The position numbers and the translations under genes were made by a program. DNA of 64,000 nt, taken from positions 248,001 to 312,000 of the forward strand of contig JAIWNI010000019.1 of NCBI GenBank assembly GCA_025331435.1, in the 5' to 3' direction. Below, piece after piece: positions 9,978-27,005 of the stretch. The DNA comes from Choanephora cucurbitarum (Eukaryota > Mucoromycota > Mucoromycetes > Mucorales > Choanephoraceae). A model generated the notes under the pieces. The model was not told where the DNA came from. It searched no databases and saw only the letters and a list, made by a program, of their open reading frames with translations. How positions within the stretch are numbered: the stretch's first letter is position 1; each line of letters begins with the position of its first letter.

Positions 9978-12232
9978 ATGCCCGGTATTGATTGGAAGAA
10001 CCTTCCTGAACGCGAGGAAGACATCAACTTCGATGACATCTACGAAAAACACAAAATCGACGCCGCAAACGACTTTGATACCATCGTTGTTGTAGATGGT
10101 GCCCCTATTGTTGATGAAGCCAAAGAAGAAAAGTTATTGGCTGTCTTGACTAAGCTTTTCAGCAAAGGTGGCGGCGAAATCAAAGAAAACGGCATTTGGA
10201 TGCCCATGACACCCAACGAAGAAGGCAAGAAGACCAGCTCAGGGTATTGTTTGACTTTAACTCTATAAAAAATCAACGACTTATCATTTGTCTCCTTAGT
10301 TACCTTTTCATTGACTTTAAAGAAGCCCAATCTGCCCATGCTGCTGTCAAGAACTTGGATGGCCACAAACTGAGTAAGACTGTTACTTTGTCTGTCAACA
10401 AGTTTACCGATGTCGAAAAATACAGCGATATGAGTGAAGAGTATGTTGAACCTGAAATTCCTCCTTACACACCAAAGGAGCACTTGAAGAGCGCATTGAT
10501 GGATCCTCAAGCCCGCGATCAATTCGTTATGTACAGAGGCGATGATGTCTCTATCTTCTGGAACGGAAAGTCAGAATCTCCTGAACACGTCTACACTAGA
10601 ACCAACTGGACAGAAACCTATGTACAATGGTCTCCTAAGGGTACCTACCTCTCTACATTCCACACTCAAGGTATTGCCCTTTGGGGTGGTCCTTCTTGGA
10701 ACAAGATTGTTCGTTTCGTTCATCCTGGCGTTAAGTTGATTGATTTCTCTCCTAATGAACGTTACCTTGTCACTTGGTCCAACGAGCCTATCACTTTGGC
10801 TAGATTGCCCGAAAGTGGTCACCCATTTACTGAATATGATGAAGGTAACCAGGTTGTCATTTGGGACATCAAGACTGGTTCATTGCTTCGTAGTTTCCCT
10901 ATTGCTCAAACAGGCGAAGAACAAAAGACCGTTCGCTGGCCCATGTTCAAGTGGTCTGCTTCTGAAAAGCACTTTGCTCGTGTTGTTCCTGGTCAACAAT
11001 TGTCTATCTACGAAGCTCCCTCCATGGGTTTGGTTGGTAAGAAGTCTATCAAGATTCAAGGTATTGTTGATTTTGAATGGTCTCCTGCCAAGTCTGGTGA
11101 GAAAGCCGATATCAAGGTCTATCAAAAGGAAGAAGTCTTGGCCTATTGGACTCCTGAAATCGGTAACCAACCTGCTCGTGTCTGTATGATGTCCGTTCCA
11201 TCTAAGGAAGTCATTGCCACCAAGAACTTGTTCAATGTTTCCGAATGTAAGTTGTACTGGCAAAACCAAGGTCACTTCTTGGCTGTCAAGGTTGATCGTC
11301 ACACCAAGACCAAGAAGTCTACCTTCTCCAACATTGAAATCTTCCGTGTTAAGGAAAAGAACATTCCTGTTGAAACCTTAGAATTGAAGGATCCTATGAT
11401 TGCTTTCGCTTGGGAACCTTTCGGTGAACGTTTCGCTACCATCACTACCAGTGATCCCAACTATGGTGTTGCCCCTGCTCAAGGTCAAAACCCTCCTACC
11501 ATCAGAACTGATGTCAAATTCTTCTACCTTGATACCTCCAAGAAGGCCAACGCTGGTTTCAAATTGATGAAGTCTCTCGACAAGAAGACTGCCAATTACC
11601 TCTTCTGGTCCCCTAAGGGTCACAACATCGTCTTGGCCACTTTGCGTTCCTCTTCTGTCTTTGATCTTGAGTTCTATGATATTGACTTTGAGCCTCTTTC
11701 TACTGACAAGAAGAGCAAGAATGATGTTGGCGCTAGTGTTCAATTATTGGCTACACAAGATCACTATGGTGTCAGTGATGTTGAATGGGATCCTACTGGT
11801 CGTTATGTCGTTACCGGCTCTAGCATGTGGCGCCACTCTGCTGATCACGGCTTCTGTATCTGGGATTTCAAGGGTCAATTGTTGTTCAAGCAAAACATCG
11901 AAAACTTCAAGCAATTGTTGTGGCGTCCCCGTCCCCCCAGCCTTTTGTCTGCTGAACAAAAGAAGAAGATCAAGAAGAACCTTCGTCAATACTCTAAGCA
12001 ATTCGATGAAGAAGATCTTGCTATGGGTGATGCTACTGCTGCCAAACTTCACGCTGAGCGTAGAAAGGCTATTGAAGAATGGTACGCATGGAGAAAGGCT
12101 ACCGAACGTAAGCTTGAAGAAGAGCGCAAGGCCTTGGGTAAGACATTGCAACAAGCTGATGAGGGCAAGTCTGAAGTCATTGAAGAATGGGTGGAAGAAG
12201 TCATCGAAGAAAGCGAAGAAATTATTGAATAA
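9978..12232 (+). CDS. PRT1: Translation initiation factor eIF3 subunit b
   Basis: Two exons, 9978-10243 and 10300-12232, give 732 residues, close to the fungal eIF3b length. An RRM covers about residues 38-125 (FDTIVVVDGAPIV near the first strand, GYLFIDFKEAQSAHAAV as RNP1 after the splice). The WD-like beta-propeller follows (YVQWSPKGTYL, VIWDIKTGSLLRSFP, FRVKEKNIPVE, VEWDPTGRYV). The C-terminus is helical and charged (RKAIEEWYAWRKATERK...) and ends in an acidic tail. eIF3b is a scaffold of the eIF3 complex on the 40S subunit, contacting eIF3a, eIF3i, eIF3g and eIF3j. The strong preference for AAG, ACC and GTC-type codons fits high expression. The start MPGIDWKNLPE follows a C/T-rich leader. 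Confidence 0.95.
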
Positions 12233-13707
12233 ACAGGAGAATCCTACATATCGCATACATTTATTTTCACATAATAAAATCACACCTTTCATTCATAAAA
12301 GAGACACATGTATTGATTGTTTGTTTGTTGGATGCAATATATTGATTACTTATTGAAAAATATGATAGTGCTCAAATGTGAAGACTCGGAATAAGATATG
12401 GAGGGTTACTTAGCCAAAGGGTATATTCATGACTCAAGCATGAGCACAGATCATATTCAATAACCCCCTTCGAGCACAGCATCTTGACTTGAATGTGCAT
12501 TGTCTGAATCAAAGTAAGGCTAATTTCTCCTTCCAACAACTTTTATCAACATTAGCAATGAACTAAGCCGACTAGTTATGACGAGGAAAAGAAGGTCTTT
12601 GATAAATGAATACTTGTATGGAATTAGAAAACATATGTTGACCAGCCCATCAGTACCAAGGATTTCCGGTATGATTAAGGTAACTAAAGAGAAAGAAGGA
12701 AAAAATGAAAGATAGAAGTCTGCGTTATAGGGAGGATGGTTCATTGTTGCTTTGATTGGATCATGTTTAGATTGAAAGTCTTTGGTTATTTCAAGGTGAT
12801 CCTAGAGTATTTAGTTTATCATTTTTTCATACCGAGACTCAAGTACTCAAAAAGTATTACTCTTGATATGTCCCACTTTTGAAATGTTTTTGTTATACAT
12901 GATGGCTATAAATACAACCTGCTTACAAAGCTGCCATACATGAGAGACAGAAATTTAGTTCAGGTAATTACAACTGCTTCACTAGGCTATCAGTCAAGGC
13001 TAGAAAGTTGAGTACCATCAGTACCATTATGGAGTCTGCTATGGAGTCTGCTTTTGTGAAACAATATTCCATAGCAAATAATATGAACTGATTCTCAAAC
13101 GGGCACTTACAAAACAGCCTTAATTCTTTTAACAAACTCTCAAGAATTACTATTGATCTGGCAAGAAACTGTTGATTATCAGTTGCCAATTAATATTTCA
13201 GTTACCAGCTGGCTCCTGCGGTCCTTGATTTGAGAAGTCTCTCTGTCTTTTTAGACACACTGACAAGCTGTATCTTATTCATGTCCTCTTTAAACTTTAA
13301 CGCTCAAACGTGATTGGACAGCATGCCTTATTTCAAATCTAAAGCCTTTTTTTTATATATCGTATTTAAGGGTAGAGTTTAATTTTGTATTACTCATTTC
13401 TTATGGTAGCAGTTCAGTCAATGGAGCACCACAAAGCAATGCAGAGCCTCATCCTTGACTGCTATATTGAAATTGAAAAGAAGTTGTACAAGGAAGAAAA
13501 GGTGATAGCATATAAAATTGTTTATACTTGTTCGTATTAGCCAGAGGACATCCATGTAAAAGCCACTGTGGGCGACAAATGGTCACAGAAGGCTATGCTT
13601 TTGCGTCTTTTTTTTTTTGAAAATTTTTCGATGCCCGTTAGTAATTTAATAGCCAAAGAAGGTCGGAAATCTATAGTTCTTTCCTTTTTTTCTTATCAAT
13701 TATTAAT
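12233..13707. other. Intergenic region upstream of Hsp70, with a weak short coding candidate
   Basis: AATAAA-like elements near 12273 probably end the eIF3b transcript. Most of the region is stop-rich. From 13403 an ATG opens a 33-codon frame (MVAVQSMEHHKAM...) that can be joined over a 39-nt GT-AG gap (about 13502-13540) to PEDIHVKATVGDKWSQ..., running to 13759 across the Hsp70 start. I do not recognise it. It may be an upstream ORF, a gene remnant or chance. No perfect heat-shock element was seen before the Hsp70 start codon. Confidence 0.35.
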
Positions 13708-15863
13708 ATGTCTGCCGAATACGAGGGTGCCATCGGTATCGATTTGGGTACAACGTTAGTATTGAAGCTACAAATATATCTGCTTAGGGAGATAGAATAA
13801 ACAGGAGTACTTAATTTTCTCTTATTTCTCTTGCAATAGTTACTCATGTGTTGGTGTTTGGGAATCCGAACGTGTTGAAATCATTGCCAACGAACAAGGT
13901 AACCGTACCACTCCTTCCTACGTTGCCTTCTCTGACGCCGAGCGTCTCATTGGTGATGCTGCCAAGAACCAAGCCGCCATGAACCCCAAGAACACCGTTT
14001 TCGATGCCAAGCGTCTTATTGGTCGCCGTTTCGATGACCCCGAAGTCAAGGAAGACATGAAGAACTGGCCCTTCACTCTCGTTGACAAGAATGATGCTCC
14101 CTTCATTCAAGTCGACTTTGAAGGTGAATCCAAGACCTACTCTCCCCAAGGTAAGAGACAAAAATATGGCTTTCTTTTGTACACAGCATTAATTTCATTA
14201 CACTATAGAAATCTCTTCTATGGTTCTCATTAAGATGAAGGAAATTGCCGAAGCCAAGCTCGGTAAGAAGGTCACCAAGGCTGTTGTCACTGTCCCCGCT
14301 TACTTCAACGACAGTATGTATTGAATTTAAAAAGAAGAAAAAGTTTTTTCTTCAAAGGGCTATGTGCGACGCGGATGTTAAATTTTTCATTTTTTGCTAG
14401 GTCAACGTCAAGCTACTAAGGATGCTGGTACCATTGCTGGTCTCGATGTTCTCCGTATCATCAACGAACCCACTGCTGCTGGTAAGCTTATATTTTTACA
14501 CATGTGGGATGCGCGTATTCTTATGAAACTCATTTTGAATTTTTAAATAGCCATTGCTTACGGTTTGGATGCCAACGACAAGAAGGAACGTAACGTTCTT
14601 ATCTTCGATTTGGGTGGTGGTACCTTCGATGTCTCCCTCTTGACCATCTCCGGTGGTGTTTTCGCTGTTAAGGCTACCGCTGGTAACACTCACTTGGGTG
14701 GTGAAGATTTCGATAACAACCTCGTCAACCACTTCGTTCAAGAAATCAAGCGCAAGCACAAGAAGGACATCACTGGTGATGCTCGTGCTCTCCGTCGTCT
14801 CCGTACCGCTTCTGAACGTGCAAAGCGTACCTTGTCTTCTTTGACCCAAACCACTGTCGAAGTTGACTCTCTCTTCGATGGTGTTGACTTCCAATCCAAC
14901 ATCACTCGTGCCAAGTTCGAAGAAATCAACTCTACCGCTTTCAACGGTACCGTTGAACCCGTCGAACGTGTCCTTAAGGATGCCAAGATTGACAAGAAGA
15001 AGGTTGACGAAATCGTCCTCGTTGGTGGTTCTACCCGTATCCCCAAGATTCAATCTCTCCTCCAAGACTTCTTCGATGGTAAGGAATTGAACAAGTCCAT
15101 CAACCCTGATGAAGCTGTTGCCTACGGTGCTGCTGTCCAAGCTGCTGTCCTCACCAACCAAGCCGGTAACGAAAAGACCCAAGACCTCCTCCTTTTGGAT
15201 GTTGTCCCTCTTTCTCTCGGTGTTGAGATGCAAGGTGGTATCATGGCTGTTGTTGTTCCCCGTAACTCCCCCATCCCTTGTCAAAAGTCCAAGGTTTTCA
15301 CCACTGCTGCTGACAACCAAACCACCGTTACCTTCCCTGTCTACGAAGGTGAACGTTTGATGACCAAGGAAAACAACCTTCTCGGTGAATTCTCTCTCTC
15401 CGGTCTCATTCCCGCTCCCCGTGGTACTCCTGAACTTCTCTGTACCTTCGATCTTGATGCCAACGGTATCTTGAAGGTCACTGCTCAAGATAAGGCCACT
15501 GGTCGTAAGGCTGATGTCACCATCTCCAACTCTACTCGTCTCTCTGCTGCTGACATTGAACGTATGGTTGAAGATGCTGCCAAGAACGCTGAATCCGACA
15601 AGGAGCGTGAAGCCGTTGTTCAAGCCAAGCAAGACCTCGAAGCTTACGTTTACCAAGTTGAAAACAACATCTCTGACCCTAACGTCAACATGAAGCTCCG
15701 TCGTGGTGACCGTGAATCCATTGAAACTGCTCTCGCTGAAGCTATGGAACTCATGGAAATCTCTGCCGATGATGCTAAGGCTGATGACTTCAAGGCTGCT
15801 CAATCCAAGTTGAAGCGTGCTTCTACTCGTGCTTTCGCTCACGTTTACTCTCAACGTCGTTAA
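13708..15863 (+). CDS. Cytosolic Hsp70, Ssb-like
   Basis: Five exons, 13708-13754, 13840-14150, 14209-14313, 14401-14481 and 14551-15863, give 618 residues. The ATPase domain (1 to about 385) has [27 protein letters not shown] and [13 protein letters not shown]. The substrate-binding domain and a helical lid follow. The length is close to that of yeast Ssb (about 613 residues), the protein ends AHVYSQRR rather than in EEVD, and it has the Ssb-like [14 protein letters not shown] is the tail that TPR co-chaperones bind in Ssa-type Hsp70s. Ssb proteins sit on the ribosome and assist nascent chains, which fits the absence of a clear heat-shock element. Codon use is extremely biased (AAG, GTC, ACC, CGT). 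It could instead be a divergent constitutive Hsc70. All four introns lie in the first quarter of the gene. Confidence 0.9.
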
Positions 15864-16112
15864 GTACGCTCGTCGCCTTTTTCTACCTTCCCTTCTCTTT
15901 TTTCTTCTGCTTAATTAGAGTATCTGTAAAAAGTAACCAATTCCAGTTTATAATATATTTGATTCGTCATTTTAAAAAGATTAAGAAGGATTTCTTAAAA
16001 GACTCTTTCTTTTTCTTTTGTTAAATAATAAAGGATGTAATATTTATTATCCAAACCAATTTATGCAAAATGTCTGTATCTTTTATTGGAACTTTTTTTG
16101 TACATACTAGCT

Positions 16113-21686
<5,574 letters not shown>

Positions 21687-22803
21687 GTCAGACTGTCAAG
21701 GCTAAATCGAGTTGAAGAAGAGAAAAGAAAAAAGAAAACGTAAGATATGAGAAAAGACATAATGACACAACATGAAACTTTCTTTCCGAGTGGAAATAAA
21801 AAACCTCGGATTTCAGTAAATCGCTTTACACTGACATTCAATGACTTTTTAATTTTAAAACTCAGGGTTGATCTGAAAGACAGGCACAAGAACAAATATG
21901 TACATAGAGGAGGATCAGATGATTTTTGCAACAAACCGCATTATGATAACATCAGGATGGCTTGAGACATTTTGCAAATCTTCACCATATGCTTGTTCAT
22001 ATATGGTATGTTTTTTCTGGTCTTCAAGAAAAACTGTTGTAATAACAGGTAGCAGGAAATTCTCTTTCAACTTTAGATAGCTTGTTATGTATGCTTCTGA
22101 TTACTTAACTCCCGAGCGCTTGGGTTTATCTTTTTCAAAAAGGAGCCTATCTTTTGGGGGGTTTTTTTTTTTAATTTAAGTGCTTTATCTAATAAGACAA
22201 GAGAACTTCCAGGTTACAGTTGACAAATTGGTTGACATTCCTCTTGTCGAGTGAGTATACGATCATCAGGAAAAGTTTAGTAGCAAAAAAAAAAGATTTG
22301 CAACATATTCAGAACAGATATGAAATATTGGAACAGTCATTGAAAAAAAGAGGCATTACAATGGTGGTTCGATTCAGGAGTATACTCAACATTAGAATGC
22401 GTTTTTCAAAAGTATCAGCACTCTCGAATGAAACGACTATTGTACTTGTCAACAAAATTCTTCTTCATCTTTAATCTCTTTAAAAGGTGGACTTTTTCTA
22501 GAGATCTCTTTGATTCCTCAACAGGATCTTAACCGCTATATTCATACTATAATGACTTAGGTAACAACCATTGTAACAATGAAAAAAGACAATCAGTTTC
22601 TAAAAGCGTTGCTCCTCGTCACTTAAACGTTAAAGTAGTTTGCTTCAACTAAAATATTCTTGAAACAAGTAATTTTGAAATGTTCTGTACATGAAAAACA
22701 AACTGTTTTTTATTTAGTTTTTAATGAAAATGCTATGTGTATCTCTAAGATAATGAAGATAGTTAAGTATGTATATGGAACAAGATTATTTATATAACAG
22801 ATT
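21687..22803. other. Intergenic region
   Basis: This 1.1-kb gap lies between the start of the ABC transporter and the 3' end of phosphoglycerate mutase. It contains several unconvincing frames of 60-88 codons and homopolymer runs (22160-22172). Nothing resembles a known gene. The ABC promoter must lie at the left end of the gap. Confidence 0.4.
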
Positions 22804-24431
22804 TTAAGCCAACAATGATTTGCCGGTCATTTCCTTGGGAATGTCAAGACCCATGTAAGCAAGGATGGTAGGAGCAACATCACAAAGAGCACCTTCAACA
22901 CCCTCAGCAAACTTAGCATCTTTGTCAGCCATGACAAAAGGAACCTTAGCACAGGTGTGGGCAGTGAAAGGACTCTCACCATCATCAGCAATCATCTTTT
23001 CAGCGTTACCATGATCAGCAGTGACAAAAAGAGCATAGCCGTTCTTCTTACAAGCTTCAAGAACAACACCGATAGCCTTATCAGTAGCAGCAACACCCTT
23101 GACAGCAGCATCATAGACACCGGTGTGACCAACCATATCGGGAGGGGCAAAGTTACACATGACGAAAGGATACTTGCCAGACTCAATAGCCTCAGCAACC
23201 TTTTCACCAACACCGGCAGCGCTCATTTCGGGTTGGAGGTCATAAGTAGCAACCTTAGGAGAAGGAACCAAACCACGCTCTTCACCTTCAAATTGAGCTT
23301 CAGAACCACCGTTGAAGAAGAAAGTAACGTGAGCATATTTTTCGGTTTCGGCAATGTGCATTTGAGGAACATCGTTCTTAGACAACCATTCGGCAAGAAC
23401 ATTGTCCATGGATTGAGCAGGGAAAGCAACCTTGAAGGGGAAGTCGCTCTTATATTGAGTCATGGTGAAGATTTCAATATCCTTGGGAACAGGAGAGTCG
23501 AAAGGAGCAGGTGAGATACCGAAGGCTTGAACGATTTCACGCATACGGTCAGAACGGAAGTTGAAAGTGAAAATAGTATCCTTGTCCTTGATTTGACCTT
23601 CTTCATCAATAATGATGGGCTTCAAGAATTCATCGGTTTCATCTTGTTCATAACGAGCCTCGATGGCCTTGACAGGATCTTCGGCCTTTTCTCCCTTAGC
23701 CTGAGTCATACCGTCAAAGGCAACTTGAACACGTTCCCAACGCTTATCACGATCCATAGCGTAATAACGGCCATTAATGTCGGCGATCTTACCATAACCA
23801 AGCTTCTTAAGGGATTCCACAAGTTGACTCATGTACTTGGCAGCAGACTTAGGAGCAGTATCACGACCATCACCAAAGAAGTGAATGTATGATTCGGGAA
23901 CACCGGCTTCCTTGGCTGCAGTCAAAAGAGAGACGAGGTGGTCAATGTGGCCGTGAACACCACCATCAGAGACGAGACCCATAAAGTGAAGACGACCATT
24001 ACCATTGATAGCACGGTCGAATGCAGCCTTGATGTTTTCAATCTTACCAAACTCGTTGTTCTTCATGGCGAGATCAATACGAACGATATCCTGTTCAAAT
24101 AACCCAAATCAGTACACTCAGTTGACGCGTCAAATATAGATGCGTCTGCGTTACGTACCTGGTAGACAATACGACCAGCACCAATGTTAAGGTGGCCAAC
24201 TTCAGAATTACCCATCAAACCATCGGGGAGACCGACAGAAAGACCGTGAGCGGCAATAGGGACGAAAGGTTCTTCCTTTTCGAGCTTATCCATAACAGGT
24301 GTTTCAGCATTACGAATAGCGTCACCCTTAGGGTCAGATTCGGGAGAGATACCCCAACCGTCAATACAGATAAGGCAAGCCTTGTTCTTGGGAGTTTGCT
24401 TAGTCTTAGGCATTTCACCACCACCAGTCAT
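22804..24431 (-). CDS. 2,3-bisphosphoglycerate-independent phosphoglycerate mutase
   Basis: Two exons, 24159-24431 and 22804-24090 (68-nt intron), give 519 residues, typical of iPGM. It interconverts 3- and 2-phosphoglycerate in glycolysis using two metal ions and a phosphoserine. The N-terminal phosphatase-like half has [11 protein letters not shown] and the catalytic serine S76 in [17 protein letters not shown]. Further signature blocks are [64 protein letters not shown] and [10 protein letters not shown] with metal ligands. The C-terminus [10 protein letters not shown] is typical. Codon use is strongly biased as in highly expressed genes. It belongs to the alkaline-phosphatase superfamily and is unrelated to the cofactor-dependent enzyme of Saccharomyces. 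Confidence 0.95.
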
Positions 24432-25890
24432 TTTGTATGATAATTAAAGATAAGTAAAAAAAAAAAGAAGAAGTAAAAAGTCAATCGAAAGTACAAGTTT
24501 TTATTTTAAAATGAATGTCACAAAAAAGTGACGCAACTTTACCACCTGATTAAAGTTCAGACTTTAAAGACTTTTTCGACAAAGCGTTTATCAAAGAAAA
24601 TAAGATATTCATGTGTCTATTCATAAAGATACTCGCTCAAATTCCCAACCGATTTGATTAAGCTCATCGATTGACAAGTAAAAATTGAAAATGAATAAAG
24701 TATGTAGCACTATGAAATTTATGTTACACTTCATTTTACTCAAGATTCGATCATGACTATGTAAGGACTAATCGTCGAGAGTTCTCTTCATTGGCTGTTT
24801 ATACTACTAGTTATAGATATACTTGCAAGTAATATGTGGTAAGAAATTGTAAAGAAAAGTAATTGCCTCTTACTTTATCGATAAATCGCAGTTTATAATC
24901 ATCTGATTTTCTTATCTGATGTCAACTAAATACAAAATTTAATACAAAAAAACTGAATACAGAATAGCATTTTATTCTCAGCTTGACAAAAGTGCTTATT
25001 GTATCCTGTGGACTGTGCCAAATCACAACAAAATAGTGGTGGAAATCAACTGTTACTCTAGTTGGGCTCACTAGGTTGCAACTCTAACAAAACTCAACAC
25101 AATCACAATTTTTCCGCTGCCTCTGCTCTCTAAAAGTTGATGCTCTTGCCCTCTAAAAACCCATACCCTTTTCTTCTAAACAATTTATCTTTGACACCTA
25201 ATTCCAAGCCCAACAGACTTTGTAAACTTCAAGCTGTGGACTGGTATCTTTTTCTCCCTCTTGCATCCTTTCTAGAAAAAACTTTTCCCTCTATCAACCA
25301 TGTTATTTTAAGCAGAATTACACTTTTTCATACCCCAGTCATATACTTGTAACTACATCTTCAGATAGAGAAAGACAAAGCTTTTTTTTGCTGGTCAGAA
25401 CCTTAAGTAGCGAATCAATCAAGATCGCTTCCTTATCGCTGATGATTTTGGTTAATTTTATCTTTGTGGCAAACTATCGCCCGTAACCTCCATAAAATGG
25501 GTTATTTCTTTAGATGATCAACTTGCCAAAATTAGAGAGCTCTACTCCCTTTAATATTCTTAGATTTAGTTAAAACGACTCCGTTTAATCAATGATTGAT
25601 TGCGCTTTTCTCAGTAAGACAATGAAATTCCAAATCGGATAGGCTGTTTTGTATCTACTCAATCTACTAAGGACTAATTGCACTTTTCTCCTTGGTTTTT
25701 TGCAATATCAAAACATCATCATTTAGCTTGAAACTGTGGAGGCTTAACATACTGAAATATCGATTCGAAAGAGTTACTATCATGTGATTTGGCTTGCTTG
25801 TGTCCAATTTTCATTATCTCATTTATCAAACGAATAAAGTTTCTAAAACCTGTTTGAGCTGCGGGTCTTTGTTCTTTTTCCTTTTCATTC
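24432..25890. other. Intergenic region
   Basis: About 1.46 kb of AT-rich DNA. The first 80 bases upstream of phosphoglycerate mutase are A/T-rich, consistent with a promoter. The longest frame, 25137-25352, starts MMLLPSKNPYPF and has no recognisable motif. No RNA gene was seen. Confidence 0.4.
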
Positions 25891-27005
25891 ATGTTTGCAA
25901 CATGTGAGACTTACCAAGTAAGCATTAACACGCAATTGGAAGCACCATAGCACTCGTCTAACTCATAAATATTTTTTTTTAGACGCGACCAAGAGCTGCA
26001 TATATTTCGGACTTTGGTCATTTCCAGCCTTTCAATCTTGTCCCATTGGACAGCGTTTGTACTGACTGCAGTGCAAAGCATTGGGAAAGCGAGCTGTTCT
26101 CTAGCCGTAGCTCGTTTGTACTAAAGGTGGAAGACAAAATGTTCAAAAAAATCAGAAGATCTGCAGGATGTTTGCCATCCTTGTATTTCAGCGCTGATTT
26201 GATGATAAAGTTTTTTGAGTATAAGTAAATAAGAGTTCTCAAGAAAAATAAGTAAGAAAACAAAAGCTAACAGGCATTTTGCATGATATAGCAACGCAAG
26301 AAAGAGAGAAGGAGCGTGAAGAACAAGAAGAAGCCGATGAAATCCTTAGCAAGATTCATAAAAAATGCAAGAAGGATAAGAATGAAGAAGGCTTGGCTCT
26401 GGTAGCGATCACCAGAAGATTTGTCGAAAATGACAGTTGGGGTTCTAGCACCACTGAAGAATCCTTCATTGATCAGCACCTTCTTCCATTTGTGCAAGCC
26501 ATCTTTATGAATAATCGCACTTATGTTCATTCTAGGTAACTATTATTGTTCTCTTACTAATTCATCTTCTAACAAGAAACGTAATTAGATCGGCTGGAAG
26601 GATCCCTTTGAGCAACAGCTCACATTCAGCAAGTGATGGCAAGGACACATGCTCAAAACTGAAGCCAGACTTCTGTGTCATGCACAAGTTTCAAGGCATT
26701 AATGTTGGCCTCTTGGCTATTGAAGTCAAGCTACCTGATGTCTGCTCTTCTCAGGCCTTGAGTGATCGGTCAAAACTTGCTCTTGAACTCAAGCGAATGG
26801 TCGATCAGCAAGTCATCTCAGGCTCAAGAGATCCAAAGTCTTTTGGTGTCCTTGTTGAAGGTAATGGTTTTATGTCTATATAGATAGGCCGACAACTCTT
26901 GCTCTTCAAGCAAGCCAAATTGACGTCATGTTGCCTTATGCTTTGAATGCACCTTCTTTTCTTGCTCGTTCAATGACAGTGACTCCTATGTCTTTGGTGA
27001 AGTAG
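25891..27005 (+). pseudogene. Decayed member of a Mucorales-type multigene family with PD-(D/E)xK-like motif
   Basis: Exon-like blocks follow in order: 25891-25917 (MFATCETYQ), 25983-26226 (TRPRAAYISDFGHFQPFN, with CxxC), about 26274-26535 (charged helix, then WGSSTTEESFIDQHLLPF) and 26589-26881 (RIPLSNSSHS, KLKPDFCVM, LLAIEVKLPD). Spacing between PDFCVM and the following E-V-K resembles the PD-(D/E)xK nuclease core. The family looks like one present in many copies in Mucorales, as I recall it. The block 2 to block 3 junction cannot be joined in frame by a canonical GT-AG pair (one base short), and the last block stops early after VEGNGFMSI, with the sequence behind it continuing in another frame. 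I therefore read it as a damaged copy. A nuclease function is an inference only. Confidence 0.5.

Noticed and set aside
10880..12292. Minus-strand ORFs opposite eIF3b
   Set aside because: Shadows of the real coding frame.
14496..15854. 452-codon minus ORF in Hsp70
   Set aside because: It lies exactly opposite a highly biased real exon, a known artefact of Hsp70 genes.
22220..22474. 84-codon plus ORF between ABC transporter and phosphoglycerate mutase
   Set aside because: No start context, motif or exon partner; composition is like the surrounding AT-rich DNA.
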